Positions 1 to 6,279 are shown, counted from the stretch's first letter. The stretch: 7,171 bases of DNA from Thermoplasmata archaeon (GCA_021799755.1 JAJYZU010000052.1:1-7171), one strand, 5' to 3'. Notes: generated from the letters alone by a model not told the origin. Numbers and translations: made by a program.

Positions 1-3
1 TGC

Positions 4-450
4 ATGACTGATCCAGACTATCTAACATTGAGAACTGTGATAGACCTGCAGGAGAAGGAAGTCGTGAAACTCTGCGATGTATGCGCTACAGACGCTGAAA
101 CGCTAAAGATGTCTGATGACGAGTATGTGATTCATTTTGGAAAATGTTCGAACTGTACGACGGAGAAAAGAATTGTGAAATCAGGAAAGCATCACGAATT
201 AATATATTCCCGCGGAGATATTACACTAATATTTGTCCTTGGTGGCAGCCTCCTTCGAGAAATTAGATCATATCTGCCATCGTCTTCAATTGATCCTGGA
301 ACATATCTATCCGACTCCACTGGAAACTGGTGGGACACAATTCCGAGAAGTGCGATACCCTACGATTTTATGGGAATACTTGACATCATTGCGGATACCT
401 ATACTAGGACTGACAGTCAAAATCTAGACAAACGATTCACTCATCTTTGA
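4..450 (+). CDS. Small four-cysteine zinc-ribbon protein, function unknown
   Basis: I do not recognise the family of this 148-residue protein. Two CxxC pairs, C24/C27 and C48/C51, lie 20 residues apart and look like a zinc ribbon or knuckle; the intervening segment (about 28-47) is acidic and probably forms beta strands. The region from about 60 to 148 has a hydrophobic stretch (about 73-82) too short to be a clear membrane helix, and a WWDTIP-like patch with a predicted helix after it. No catalytic motif is visible. The start is uncertain: the only upstream codon in the window, TGC at 1-3, is open in frame, so the gene could begin further upstream and no promoter can be judged. It is the only plus-strand gene, and its last 14 bases overlap the 3' end of the convergent gene at 437-796. 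Archaeal zinc ribbons of this size are often nucleic-acid binding or complex adaptors, but that is only a family-level possibility. Confidence 0.72.
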   Translation: MTDPDYLTLRTVIDLQEKEVVKLCDVCATDAETLKMSDDEYVIHFGKCSNCTTEKRIVKSGKHHELIYSRGDITLIFVLGGSLLREIRSYLPSSSIDPGTYLSDSTGNWWDTIPRSAIPYDFMGILDIIADTYTRTDSQNLDKRFTHL

Positions 451-796
451 GGTACCGCCTTATCTTCAGCACTTTAACCTTCAGGTCTCCAGTTATAGAA
501 TGCACCCCTTTTCCGAGTTCAATTAAAAGATCCTTATCATCCCGGATCTGCAGCAGATAGTTCTTTCTTTTCAGGATGTTAGCGAGACCTTTTATGTTCG
601 AAAATCTGTCCCCAGACTTAGGTATAGCACGGTAAAGCTTCTGGATGTTGTGTCTGTCCTCAAGGGTTAAAATAGCGGACCCAGTGTTAAATTCTATCGA
701 TACCAATGGATTTCGATCCAGAGAAACTCTTATTTTTCCGGATAAAAGATATCTGGAAGCTCCAGCTACGGCAGATTCAATGAGTTGTTCTTTCAT
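437..796 (-). CDS. 119-residue cytosolic protein of unknown function
   Basis: I do not recognise this protein. It is basic, with no signal peptide or membrane helix. It reads as a short N-terminal helix (about 1-17), a beta-rich part (about 20-45, including KIRVSLDR and SAILTL), a helical middle (about 48-76) and a C-terminal beta/helix part ending RRYLKDE. No catalytic or metal motif is evident. The start is well defined: an in-frame TAA lies four codons upstream of the ATG at 796, leaving only that ATG or a weak CTG. The ATG lies inside the 3' end of the 59-residue gene at 777-956 (20-base overlap), and there is no clear Shine-Dalgarno, so translational coupling to that gene is likely. Its own 3' end overlaps the convergent zinc-ribbon gene by 14 bases. 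A 91-residue open frame on the other strand (645-920) is a shadow. Confidence 0.75.
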   Translation of the reverse strand: MKEQLIESAVAGASRYLLSGKIRVSLDRNPLVSIEFNTGSAILTLEDRHNIQKLYRAIPKSGDRFSNIKGLANILKRKNYLLQIRDDKDLLIELGKGVHSITGDLKVKVLKIRRYLKDE

Positions 797-956
797 GTAC
801 AGGTCTTACCGTGAGGCTGACCTTACCATTGACCGTGATGTTGGCGGCCATGCCCGGCAACTTAATAGTGAGCTCAGAAAACTCAAACTCTGCAGTGCTT
901 TTGGTGCCTTCTATTGCTGATATGAAACTCTCCACGATAGACTCTTCTTCTGCCAT
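777..956 (-). CDS. 59-residue beta-rich small protein, first gene of a leaderless two-gene unit
   Basis: This short gene was found by translating the stretch upstream of the 119-residue gene. It begins MAEEESIVESFISAIEG and ends VRPVHERTTH before TGA. The N-terminus is an acidic, probably amphipathic helix (about 1-17). The rest (about 20-52) alternates hydrophobic and polar residues (AEFEFSELTIKL, ITVNGKVSLTV), suggesting two or three beta strands in a small sheet. An in-frame TAA three codons before the ATG fixes the start. An ATTTATA box centred about 24 bases upstream of the ATG puts the transcript start at or near the A of the start codon. The last 20 bases overlap the following gene in another frame. 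The family is unknown. The promoter, the bounded start and the coupled downstream gene all support a real gene; its brevity and lack of a known family are the doubts. Confidence 0.72.
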   Translation of the reverse strand: MAEEESIVESFISAIEGTKSTAEFEFSELTIKLPGMAANITVNGKVSLTVRPVHERTTH

Positions 957-976
957 ATATGATTAACGAGGGATGG

Positions 977-983
977 TATAAAT
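977..983 (-). promoter_or_regulatory. Archaeal TATA box for the 59/119-residue gene pair
   Basis: On the minus strand the sequence reads ATTTATA inside a longer AT-rich run. Its centre (about 980) is 24 bases from the A of the ATG at 956, which fits an archaeal TATA element driving transcription that starts at or within a few bases of the start codon. A leaderless mRNA is therefore inferred, as is common in Thermoplasmatales. It lies in the 76-base gap after the last gene of the large operon, whose end shows no obvious hairpin or long T-tract terminator. Confidence 0.6.
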
Positions 984-1032
984 ATGTATTCCAACATCGG
1001 GTAAATGAGACGAAGGCAAGCAGGCCATAATC

Positions 1033-1632
1033 CTACCGCGTACTGCTCTTAAGTTTCCTTTTAGCGAATATAAACCGGAACACCACTATATAAACTGCAA
1101 GGAAGATGACAATGGCAGGAAAAATTCCAATATTCAATGGAGGCAGTATCCTGATCAAGATATACAAGAGACCACCAGAAACAAATGAGAGTATTCCGAT
1201 TCCAAAGACTGTACTCCCAAAACTTCCAAGGCTGGAACTGATCTCATACTCCTCGTATTCCTTTTCCTCGAGCACCTTTCTGAACTGTGTGAACGCTTCT
1301 GTAAGGCCTGCAAAAAGGAACCCAAGCAGTGAGGCAACAATTGTGATCACATAATCTGTTAAATTACTGCTCTGAATTATTATTGGCGTGGGAAGGTATG
1401 TTGTTAGGTATCCTCTTGAAAGCACAAGAGGAATGATGGAAAGAATGAGCACCAGAAATCTCATTTTTGAATGTTTTCCGTTAATCAGTGCATTAAGGGA
1501 TATCAGAAGCGCAATGAGAATGATTAGAAGTGATATCGCCTGAGATATGGTGCCAGTAGTGTATGCCAGCAAATAGAATCCCGGGGAAGCCATTAAGAGG
1601 AAGCTTGCAATGAAAAGCGAATATCTGTTCAT
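1033..1632 (-). CDS. Six-helix integral membrane protein, last gene of the MoxR/DUF58 operon
   Basis: This 199-residue protein is mostly hydrophobic, with likely membrane helices at about 6-23, 31-50, 58-76, 94-114, 140-161 and 168-190. Basic residues sit in the 51-57 loop (NGKHSKM) and in the tail (KRKLKSSTR). The 77-93 loop has an NLT sequon. A charged loop between helices 4 and 5 (about 115-131, with EEKEYEEYE) would be cytosolic. The positive-inside pattern thus gives both termini in the cytosol. No transporter or enzyme motif is seen and the family is not recognised. The ATG directly follows the TAA of the DUF58 gene, in the same frame, with a purine-rich AAGG just before that stop; the start is therefore fixed and translation is probably by termination-reinitiation. 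Its place behind DUF58 suggests a membrane partner of that complex; this rests on context only. Confidence 0.82.
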   Translation of the reverse strand: MNRYSLFIASFLLMASPGFYLLAYTTGTISQAISLLIILIALLISLNALINGKHSKMRFLVLILSIIPLVLSRGYLTTYLPTPIIIQSSNLTDYVITIVASLLGFLFAGLTEAFTQFRKVLEEKEYEEYEISSSLGSFGSTVFGIGILSFVSGGLLYILIRILPPLNIGIFPAIVIFLAVYIVVFRFIFAKRKLKSSTR

Positions 1633-2943
1633 TTACCTTAACACCCCCATGACAATTCCTGCAGCCTGTCCCATTTTCTGGCTCGTCGGATCCCAGTGCA
1701 CGACCATTGTCCTGCCCGGAATATTTTTAGCCATTTTCTTCCAATTTGACGACTGGACACTTCTGCTGAAAATATTGCCGAGAGAACTGAATGAGGAGTA
1801 CTTCATCAGGATGCCATAATAAACGATATCCACAAGAATGGTCCGTCCCCTGTACGATGCAATTTTTCTGCATACTTCAGAAATCTCAGGCATATTCACA
1901 GCCTGGAGTGATGTCAGGAGAATCACGGTCGATGATGTCTCAAGTAGGGAATGATAGAATATCTTTCCAAGGTTGATCGGTTCCTTTCTTGTAACTGTCT
2001 TTTCCATTCTGAGAAGCATATTGGTTATCCTCCTCATGTTTTCCATTCCAGATGCAGGTAATACGTAGTCACCTCGTTCTTGCACTTTTGATTGAAGAGG
2101 CCACATCCCAACGCTGAATCCCGAAGCAAGAAACATTCGAGTTGAAGAGAGTGCAAACTGTATGGCGTATTCTAGCTGATTTTCCTCATCGGTGCCACGA
2201 AGAGTGCTGGAATTTCTGTCTATTAGGAATATAACGCTTTTTGTGCCTTCCCGTTCATACTGATTGACAAGAAGGTTTCCGTTTTCTGCGGATCTAGCGC
2301 TGGCTTTCCAGTTGATGGTTCTGTATGGATCGCCCACCGTGTATTGTCTGATTGTCTCAAAATCTGTGGACACCGGGCCAGTGTTGGAAACATGTGATCT
2401 GGGAAACCTCACTCTGGTCCTGTATTTTCTTCGCAATTTCTCCTGTGCCAGTATCTTAGGGGTTATTTCTATCTCTTTCTTCAGATCAGCAGAATCAGAG
2501 ATTCCGTTGATAATCCCCATGGAGGGAAAATAGTTGAACGAAATGATACCCACCTGGAAGATTCCTCTTCTCATAGCCCTTACCTTGTAGTCAAATTTCA
2601 CCTCAAGGTACCTGAGACCCTTATAGACAATATGGACGTTATTCCCTTCCACAAGATCAAAAGAATCAACCATCGGTAGCGAAATATCAAAGAGGCCTAT
2701 TCCCCTTTTTATGCTTACGCTGGCAGTTATGTTGATAATATCACCCACATAAGCCTTGTCCGGGTAACTCATTTCAAATTTAATTTCGGGGCTTGTCTCC
2801 ATCTCATAAAGAATGATGAGGAATACAGCAATTGTTAGGATGCCTGCAACAAGGGATGGTGTGGTAGACACAGCTGCTCCTATGGCAACAATTGATCCGG
2901 CAACGAGTATTGCCATGAGGCTCTTTGTCCACTGATTTACCAT
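1633..2943 (-). CDS. DUF58 family membrane protein with vWA-like domain
   Basis: Two N-terminal membrane helices (about 10-27 and 30-48) precede a beta-rich extension (about 55-165). The DUF58 signature follows at about 194-217, with IRQYTVGDP and TINWKASAR matching the family's L-R-x-Y-x-x-G-D...I-x-W-K-A-S-A-R pattern. A vWA-like fold then begins at about 236 (VIFLIDRNSS). Its MIDAS-like site is D242-x-N244-x-S246 rather than the usual D-x-S-x-S. DUF58 proteins are usual partners of MoxR AAA+ ATPases and are thought to act in assembly or maturation of other proteins at the membrane; the substrate here is unknown. The ATG at 2943 is bounded by an in-frame TGA two codons upstream and lies 15 bases after the MoxR stop. 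The 436-residue length is normal for the family. The stop codon abuts, in frame, the start of the next membrane protein. Confidence 0.93.
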   Translation of the reverse strand: MVNQWTKSLMAILVAGSIVAIGAAVSTTPSLVAGILTIAVFLIILYEMETSPEIKFEMSYPDKAYVGDIINITASVSIKRGIGLFDISLPMVDSFDLVEGNNVHIVYKGLRYLEVKFDYKVRAMRRGIFQVGIISFNYFPSMGIINGISDSADLKKEIEITPKILAQEKLRRKYRTRVRFPRSHVSNTGPVSTDFETIRQYTVGDPYRTINWKASARSAENGNLLVNQYEREGTKSVIFLIDRNSSTLRGTDEENQLEYAIQFALSSTRMFLASGFSVGMWPLQSKVQERGDYVLPASGMENMRRITNMLLRMEKTVTRKEPINLGKIFYHSLLETSSTVILLTSLQAVNMPEISEVCRKIASYRGRTILVDIVYYGILMKYSSFSSLGNIFSRSVQSSNWKKMAKNIPGRTMVVHWDPTSQKMGQAAGIVMGVLR

Positions 2944-2958
2944 TTTTCACACTTTCAT

Positions 2959-3945
2959 TTACTTCGGAACCATTATCTTTTTGGCAACGTCGTCTATAAT
3001 CGTGGAAGGGTTAAGATTTTCCATCTCAAACTCAGGCTTGAGTATAAGCCTGTGCGAAAGCGAGATGGAATAAACAGCTTTGACATCGTCAGGTATGACA
3101 TAGTTTCTTCCCTGCACATAGGCAAAAGCCCTGCTCATCCTCAGAAGAGAGATCAGGCCCCGTGTACTGGGTCCTGACAGTACTCTGCTGTCCTTTCTGC
3201 ACTCTGCGAATGCAGAGATATAGTCAAGGAGTTCATCACTGATCTTTACCTCAGTCTCGAGGGACTGCTGCATCTCAAGAATTTTGGAGTTGTTCGTAAC
3301 TGTGCTGGCTTCCTTGCTTGGGTCGTCCTTCTGCCAGGAGAGCCTTCTCTTCAATACCTCTTTCTCGCTTTGCGGATGACCGAGCGAAAGCTCAACCATG
3401 AATCTGTCCATCTGAGCCTCTGGCAAAGGATATGTCCCTTCAAATTCAATGGGGTTCTGTGTGGCGATAACTATGAATGGGAGAGGCAGCTTTATTGTTT
3501 CACCCTCTATTGTCACCTGTCTTTCTTCCATTGCTTCCAGTAGAGCTGCCTGTGTCTTCGGAGGAGCTCTATTAATCTCATCTGCCAGGATTAAATTGGC
3601 AAAAATAGGTCCTCTGATCACCTCAAATTCAGATTTTGACTGTCTCCAGACCTTTGTTCCAATAATGTCGCTGGGGAGGAGATCAGGTGTGAACTGAATC
3701 CGATGGTAGCTTATTCCCAGAACCTGTGCAAGGAGTTTTGCAAGAAAAGTTTTACCGGTGCCCGGATCATCCTGCAGTAAGACATGGCCAGATGCCAGTA
3801 TTGCAGCAACTATTTTTTCAAGAACCTTCCTGTCACCGACGAAGTATCTGGCGAGTTCATTGAGTATTTCCGATACACTTTCGTTATTGCTTTCTATATT
3901 CTTTGTTTTATTAGCATCTTTTTCTGAAATTTTTGCCTCATCCAT
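2959..3945 (-). CDS. MoxR-type AAA+ ATPase
   Basis: This 328-residue protein has the complete MoxR layout: Walker A at 59-66 (DDPGTGKT; D in place of the first G is common in MoxR proteins), the family motif FTPDLLPSDIIGT (85-97), Walker B LILADE (118-123) followed by INRAPPKTQAALLEAMEE, sensor 1 around N164 (ATQNP), an arginine-finger candidate R181 in QMDRFM, and sensor 2 around R262 (GPSTRG). The C-terminal helical lid runs from about 225 to 328. A polar, charged N-terminal 25 residues precedes the core. MoxR ATPases form ring oligomers and use ATP to remodel or activate client complexes, usually with a vWA-type partner, here the DUF58 gene downstream. The ATG overlaps the upstream stop by 8 bases, and an in-frame TAG two codons earlier fixes it. 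A GGGTG stretch upstream could serve as a ribosome site. All key catalytic residues are present, so it should be active. Confidence 0.95.
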   Translation of the reverse strand: MDEAKISEKDANKTKNIESNNESVSEILNELARYFVGDRKVLEKIVAAILASGHVLLQDDPGTGKTFLAKLLAQVLGISYHRIQFTPDLLPSDIIGTKVWRQSKSEFEVIRGPIFANLILADEINRAPPKTQAALLEAMEERQVTIEGETIKLPLPFIVIATQNPIEFEGTYPLPEAQMDRFMVELSLGHPQSEKEVLKRRLSWQKDDPSKEASTVTNNSKILEMQQSLETEVKISDELLDYISAFAECRKDSRVLSGPSTRGLISLLRMSRAFAYVQGRNYVIPDDVKAVYSISLSHRLILKPEFEMENLNPSTIIDDVAKKIMVPK

Positions 3946-5059
3946 AAGCTACACCCGAACTGTTGACCGATATGTTCCTGACGGTCTGCTCCACTATGTT
4001 CTTTCGTTTAGCGATCTCAAATTCAATCTCTTCTTTCACGTTGAGAATACCATATCTGATTCCGAATGGCACCTCGTAACTTAATATGGGGGCCAGAATA
4101 TGATTGATCTTCAGGTAGTCCATCTCCATGCTGTTGAGGAGTATAGTCAACTGAATTAGCAGAGAATCTTTCTTACCGTCGCGTATGAACTGATCGACAC
4201 TGCCTACGATATCCTGGAATCTCTGATCGCCATAAATATTGACATTATGCTTGAATTTCCCGAAGATATTTGCTGTTATAGAGTCCATCCTCTTTGAACT
4301 GCTTGAATATACTTTTATCATAATGTAGAGGAACACAAGTACTATTACTAGGAGGAAGGAGATGAAAATGTATCCGTTAAGGATAGAAGGCTTGGGTATG
4401 TACAGAATTGAGATCATGACTCCCAGCATGAATCCCATGGTTGCCCACCTTCCCATCGAATCGTACATGTATTTTCCGGCAGATGCCGTTTCCAGTTTTT
4501 CAGACGCAAGGAGGAAAGGAGCAGCTGTGAACGGTAGAAGTGCCACCGCTGTAAATTCAAAGGGATATTGAAATACAGGCAGATAAGAAAAAGGAAGGCT
4601 GGCTGTCATGAGTCCCAGTGCCCCAAAGAATGCACTGTAAGCAAGAATCCCTATGGATCTGCCTCCCACGGGGGAAATATTCTTAGATTTCACGGATCCA
4701 GCAAAGATACTGAGATTTATGCTATAAAAAAACAGGAATATTCCGAAGAATTCATACAGATAAGAAACCGGATGATAGATGGAGAAGAAATTATATTCAA
4801 AAATACCTGTAAACAGGTAAAGGTAGATTCCATTCGCAACAGCGTACTTAAAAGATTTTTCAGCCTTCCTGTACCCGTACAGTCCGATGGCACGAGCTAT
4901 GGCGGAAACAATGACTGGATAGAGGGAAATTCTGATTAGCTCTATTAAAAATGAGAGAGAAGGGTCTGTCGTGGTAAAACCGGAAACAATGAAGATGAAG
5001 AGAAGTGCTGCTGCATATTTTATAGAAAAAGCAGTAATATCCTTCCCGGTAGGCTTCAA
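3938..5059 (-). CDS. Eight-helix membrane protein with cytosolic helical C-terminal domain, TTG start
   Basis: This 373-residue protein has likely membrane helices at about 11-28, 38-60, 73-90, 98-121, 135-153, 166-185, 205-221 and 228-250. A soluble, charged and mostly helical tail (about 251-373) follows. An even helix count puts both ends in the cytosol, where the tail could meet the MoxR ATPase encoded next. No known transporter or enzyme motif is visible and the family is not recognised. The start is TTG: the frame has a TGA three codons upstream, no ATG or GTG lies between, and the next internal ATG would remove the first five helices. GGTGAT lies five bases before the TTG, matching the anti-Shine-Dalgarno well. 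The upstream gene's stop is only two bases away, and the 3' end overlaps MoxR by 8 bases, so this is a tightly coupled operon member. Confidence 0.85.
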   Translation of the reverse strand: MKPTGKDITAFSIKYAAALLFIFIVSGFTTTDPSLSFLIELIRISLYPVIVSAIARAIGLYGYRKAEKSFKYAVANGIYLYLFTGIFEYNFFSIYHPVSYLYEFFGIFLFFYSINLSIFAGSVKSKNISPVGGRSIGILAYSAFFGALGLMTASLPFSYLPVFQYPFEFTAVALLPFTAAPFLLASEKLETASAGKYMYDSMGRWATMGFMLGVMISILYIPKPSILNGYIFISFLLVIVLVFLYIMIKVYSSSSKRMDSITANIFGKFKHNVNIYGDQRFQDIVGSVDQFIRDGKKDSLLIQLTILLNSMEMDYLKINHILAPILSYEVPFGIRYGILNVKEEIEFEIAKRKNIVEQTVRNISVNSSGVAYG

Positions 5060-5061
5060 AT

Positions 5062-6279
5062 CTAATCACCCTCTCCTTTGCATATGATTACTTTAGGCTG
5101 ATCAACAGAGTGGAAAAGACCGTAAAGAAACTGTTCATACAGGTCGCGTCCTATCTGCATTTTTCCATAAAACGACTTTTCAAAAATCTCCACCAGCAGC
5201 GGTATCTCTGACCTGTCCTTGAAACGTCTATTCTCAGTCATTTTCTCCACTACTTCCCTTATGGTCAGACAATCCTGATGGAAATCAGCTTCTTTTAGTA
5301 TATTTAGATGCATCAGGTCTACGACGTCTGAATCATACAGAACTCCTCTGATAAACTTGGTCTCAACATTTCTTCCCTTGCTTGCCTTGATCATGTTACA
5401 GGACTTTGAAGGAGTAATAGTTGCACTTCCAGGGATATTAGATTCAAGATCACAGCTTGCCACAATTGATGCATCAGGATCATAAATTATTCCCAGACCT
5501 GATCCGTATGACCATAATAGCGGGAGATCACCTTTTATTGCGGGTTTTATCATGTCATAACCACTGGACCATCCCTCAAAGGGGGCGATGGTTTCGCCGG
5601 CGCCTACGCCTATTTGAAGACTGCTGTAATTCTTACCCTCGTCTGGATTAACTGTGGAAAGAAGCAATTCAGAATCAGTTTCTGTTTCTTCACCGGTGCT
5701 CTTCTTTCTGGATAAGGACATTTTCGAAATCGTCAGAACCACAGCAGAAACTGCTACCACAGATATTATGATTATCAGCAGAAGCTGATTTATTGGAGGA
5801 AAAACAGGGTGGGGAGAACTAGACTGTGAAGTACCACCGGATCCAGAGCTTCCGCCTGAACTGGAGCCGCCTGATCCACCGGACCCTCCTGAACCGCCAG
5901 ATCCTCCTGATCCACCAGAACCTGAGGATCCTCCTGTGCCAGAAGACCCAGTTCCGCCCGAACCAAACATGTTTCCAAGATTTGGAAGCGTAAAGTTCAA
6001 TCTGGGAATATACCTGCTCATATTTGGAAAATTAAGATTGAACTTTGGCAATGAAAAATTGAAATGCGGAAGACTTAATCCAGATGAACCACCTAGACCA
6101 GTTAAACCGGATCCCGATCCGGTTCCACCACTTGAACCACTGGAACCTCCTCCAGAAGATGTTCCACTGGACCCCGGGCTGCTTGAAAGTGGTTGTATCT
6201 GAGTGATCGAAGCTGCGAGCAGCCACGTCACTATTATCACCGCCAGTAGCGAGAGGAGAATTGTTTTAGAAGCCAACAT
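5062..6279 (-). CDS. Bitopic surface protein with Gly/Ser linkers, proline heptads and a DUF4129-like cytosolic tail
   Basis: A signal anchor or signal peptide (about 6-26) starts this 405-residue protein. A Gly/Ser-rich linker (32-69), a proline-heptad block (70-104), a longer Gly/Ser linker (106-155) and a membrane helix (about 164-186) follow, then a soluble tail after the basic SRKK. The tail has an unrecognised mixed region (about 215-325) and a C-terminal helical region (about 335-395) with LTIREVVEKM, a central EIPLLVEIFEKSFYG and QFLYGLF. This resembles DUF4129, a domain often found at the end of proteins in MoxR/DUF58/transglutaminase clusters; the match is by pattern only. Three N-glycosylation sequons (N74, N86, N95) in the heptads support an extracellular position. 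The ATG at 6279 directly follows two in-frame TAA codons, so the start is fixed. It is the first gene of the operon and ends two bases before the next start. Confidence 0.87.
   Translation of the reverse strand: MLASKTILLSLLAVIIVTWLLAASITQIQPLSSSPGSSGTSSGGGSSGSSGGTGSGSGLTGLGGSSGLSLPHFNFSLPKFNLNFPNMSRYIPRLNFTLPNLGNMFGSGGTGSSGTGGSSGSGGSGGSGGSGGSGGSGGSSSGGSSGSGGTSQSSSPHPVFPPINQLLLIIIISVVAVSAVVLTISKMSLSRKKSTGEETETDSELLLSTVNPDEGKNYSSLQIGVGAGETIAPFEGWSSGYDMIKPAIKGDLPLLWSYGSGLGIIYDPDASIVASCDLESNIPGSATITPSKSCNMIKASKGRNVETKFIRGVLYDSDVVDLMHLNILKEADFHQDCLTIREVVEKMTENRRFKDRSEIPLLVEIFEKSFYGKMQIGRDLYEQFLYGLFHSVDQPKVIICKGEGD
5065..5070 (-). promoter_or_regulatory. Shine-Dalgarno GGTGAT supporting the TTG start at 5059
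   Basis: The minus strand reads GGTGAT, complementary to the archaeal 16S rRNA 3' end, five bases before TTG at 5059-5057. It sits inside the last codons of the upstream gene. Together with the in-frame TGA it decides the unusual start codon of the eight-helix protein. Confidence 0.6.
5815..5964 (-). repeat. Gly/Ser linker with (GGS)n core in the surface protein
   Basis: Residues 106-155 of the surface protein are nearly all Gly and Ser with a few Thr. An uninterrupted Gly-Gly-Ser run occupies residues 120-139 (bases 5863-5922). At DNA level this is a degenerate 9-base repeat: Gly codons use GGT, GGA, GGC and GGG, and Ser codons use TCT, TCA and TCC. The mix of synonymous codons argues that the amino acid pattern is kept and is not a fresh slippage product. 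It links the heptad block to the second membrane helix as a flexible spacer. The Pro-rich open frame on the opposite strand is its shadow. Confidence 0.85.
5968..6072 (-). repeat. Five tandem heptads with (L/F/I)-Pro at positions 1-2
   Basis: Residues 70-104 of the surface protein divide into five consecutive 7-residue units: LPHFNFS, LPKFNLN, FPNMSRY, IPRLNFT and LPNLGNM. Each starts with a large hydrophobic residue and proline; a hydrophobic residue is at position 4 and Asn at position 5 in three of the five. Three sequons, NFS, NMS and NFT, lie inside the block. Gly/Ser linkers flank it on both sides. Proline every seven residues disfavours a coiled coil; an extended or beta-like stalk or an adhesive segment is possible. 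No known repeat family is recognised. Confidence 0.7.
6073..6186 (-). repeat. N-terminal Gly/Ser linker of the surface protein
   Basis: Residues 32-69 are dominated by Gly and Ser with a few Thr, Leu and Pro, and form an irregular low-complexity spacer between the N-terminal hydrophobic segment and the heptad block. It is less regular than the second linker, with no fixed GGS period, and is presumably flexible and extracellular. Confidence 0.8.

Noticed and set aside
645..920. 91-residue plus-strand open frame
   Set aside because: It lies antisense across the 119- and 59-residue genes, which have bounded starts, a promoter and coupling; its translation looks random.
984..1032. Possible terminator after the five-gene operon
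   Set aside because: No stable hairpin or T-run of the usual archaeal length is visible on the minus strand after the stop at 1033.
1106..1354. 82-residue plus-strand open frame
   Set aside because: It is antisense to the membrane helices of the six-helix protein; no promoter, ribosome site or recognisable domain.
2941..2958. ATG at 2958 as an earlier start of the DUF58 gene
   Set aside because: It is in frame, but TGA follows after three codons, so the ATG at 2943 is the first usable one.
4860..5069. GTG-initiated minus-strand frame over the start of the eight-helix gene
   Set aside because: It runs out of frame through the first membrane helices of the TTG-initiated gene; it shares the ribosome site region but gives a short Cys/His/Phe-rich product with no domain.
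5863..5922. Regular 9-base repeats resembling a small CRISPR or satellite
   Set aside because: The period is three codons, there are no spacers, and synonymous variation shows it encodes Gly-Gly-Ser.
5790..5978. Minus-strand frame over the second Gly/Ser linker
   Set aside because: It is a frame-shifted reading of the same repeat, inside a gene with clear membrane helices and tail.
5936..6202. Pro/Glu-rich plus-strand open frame
   Set aside because: Its proline-rich composition is the antisense reading of Gly/Ser codons in the surface-protein linkers.
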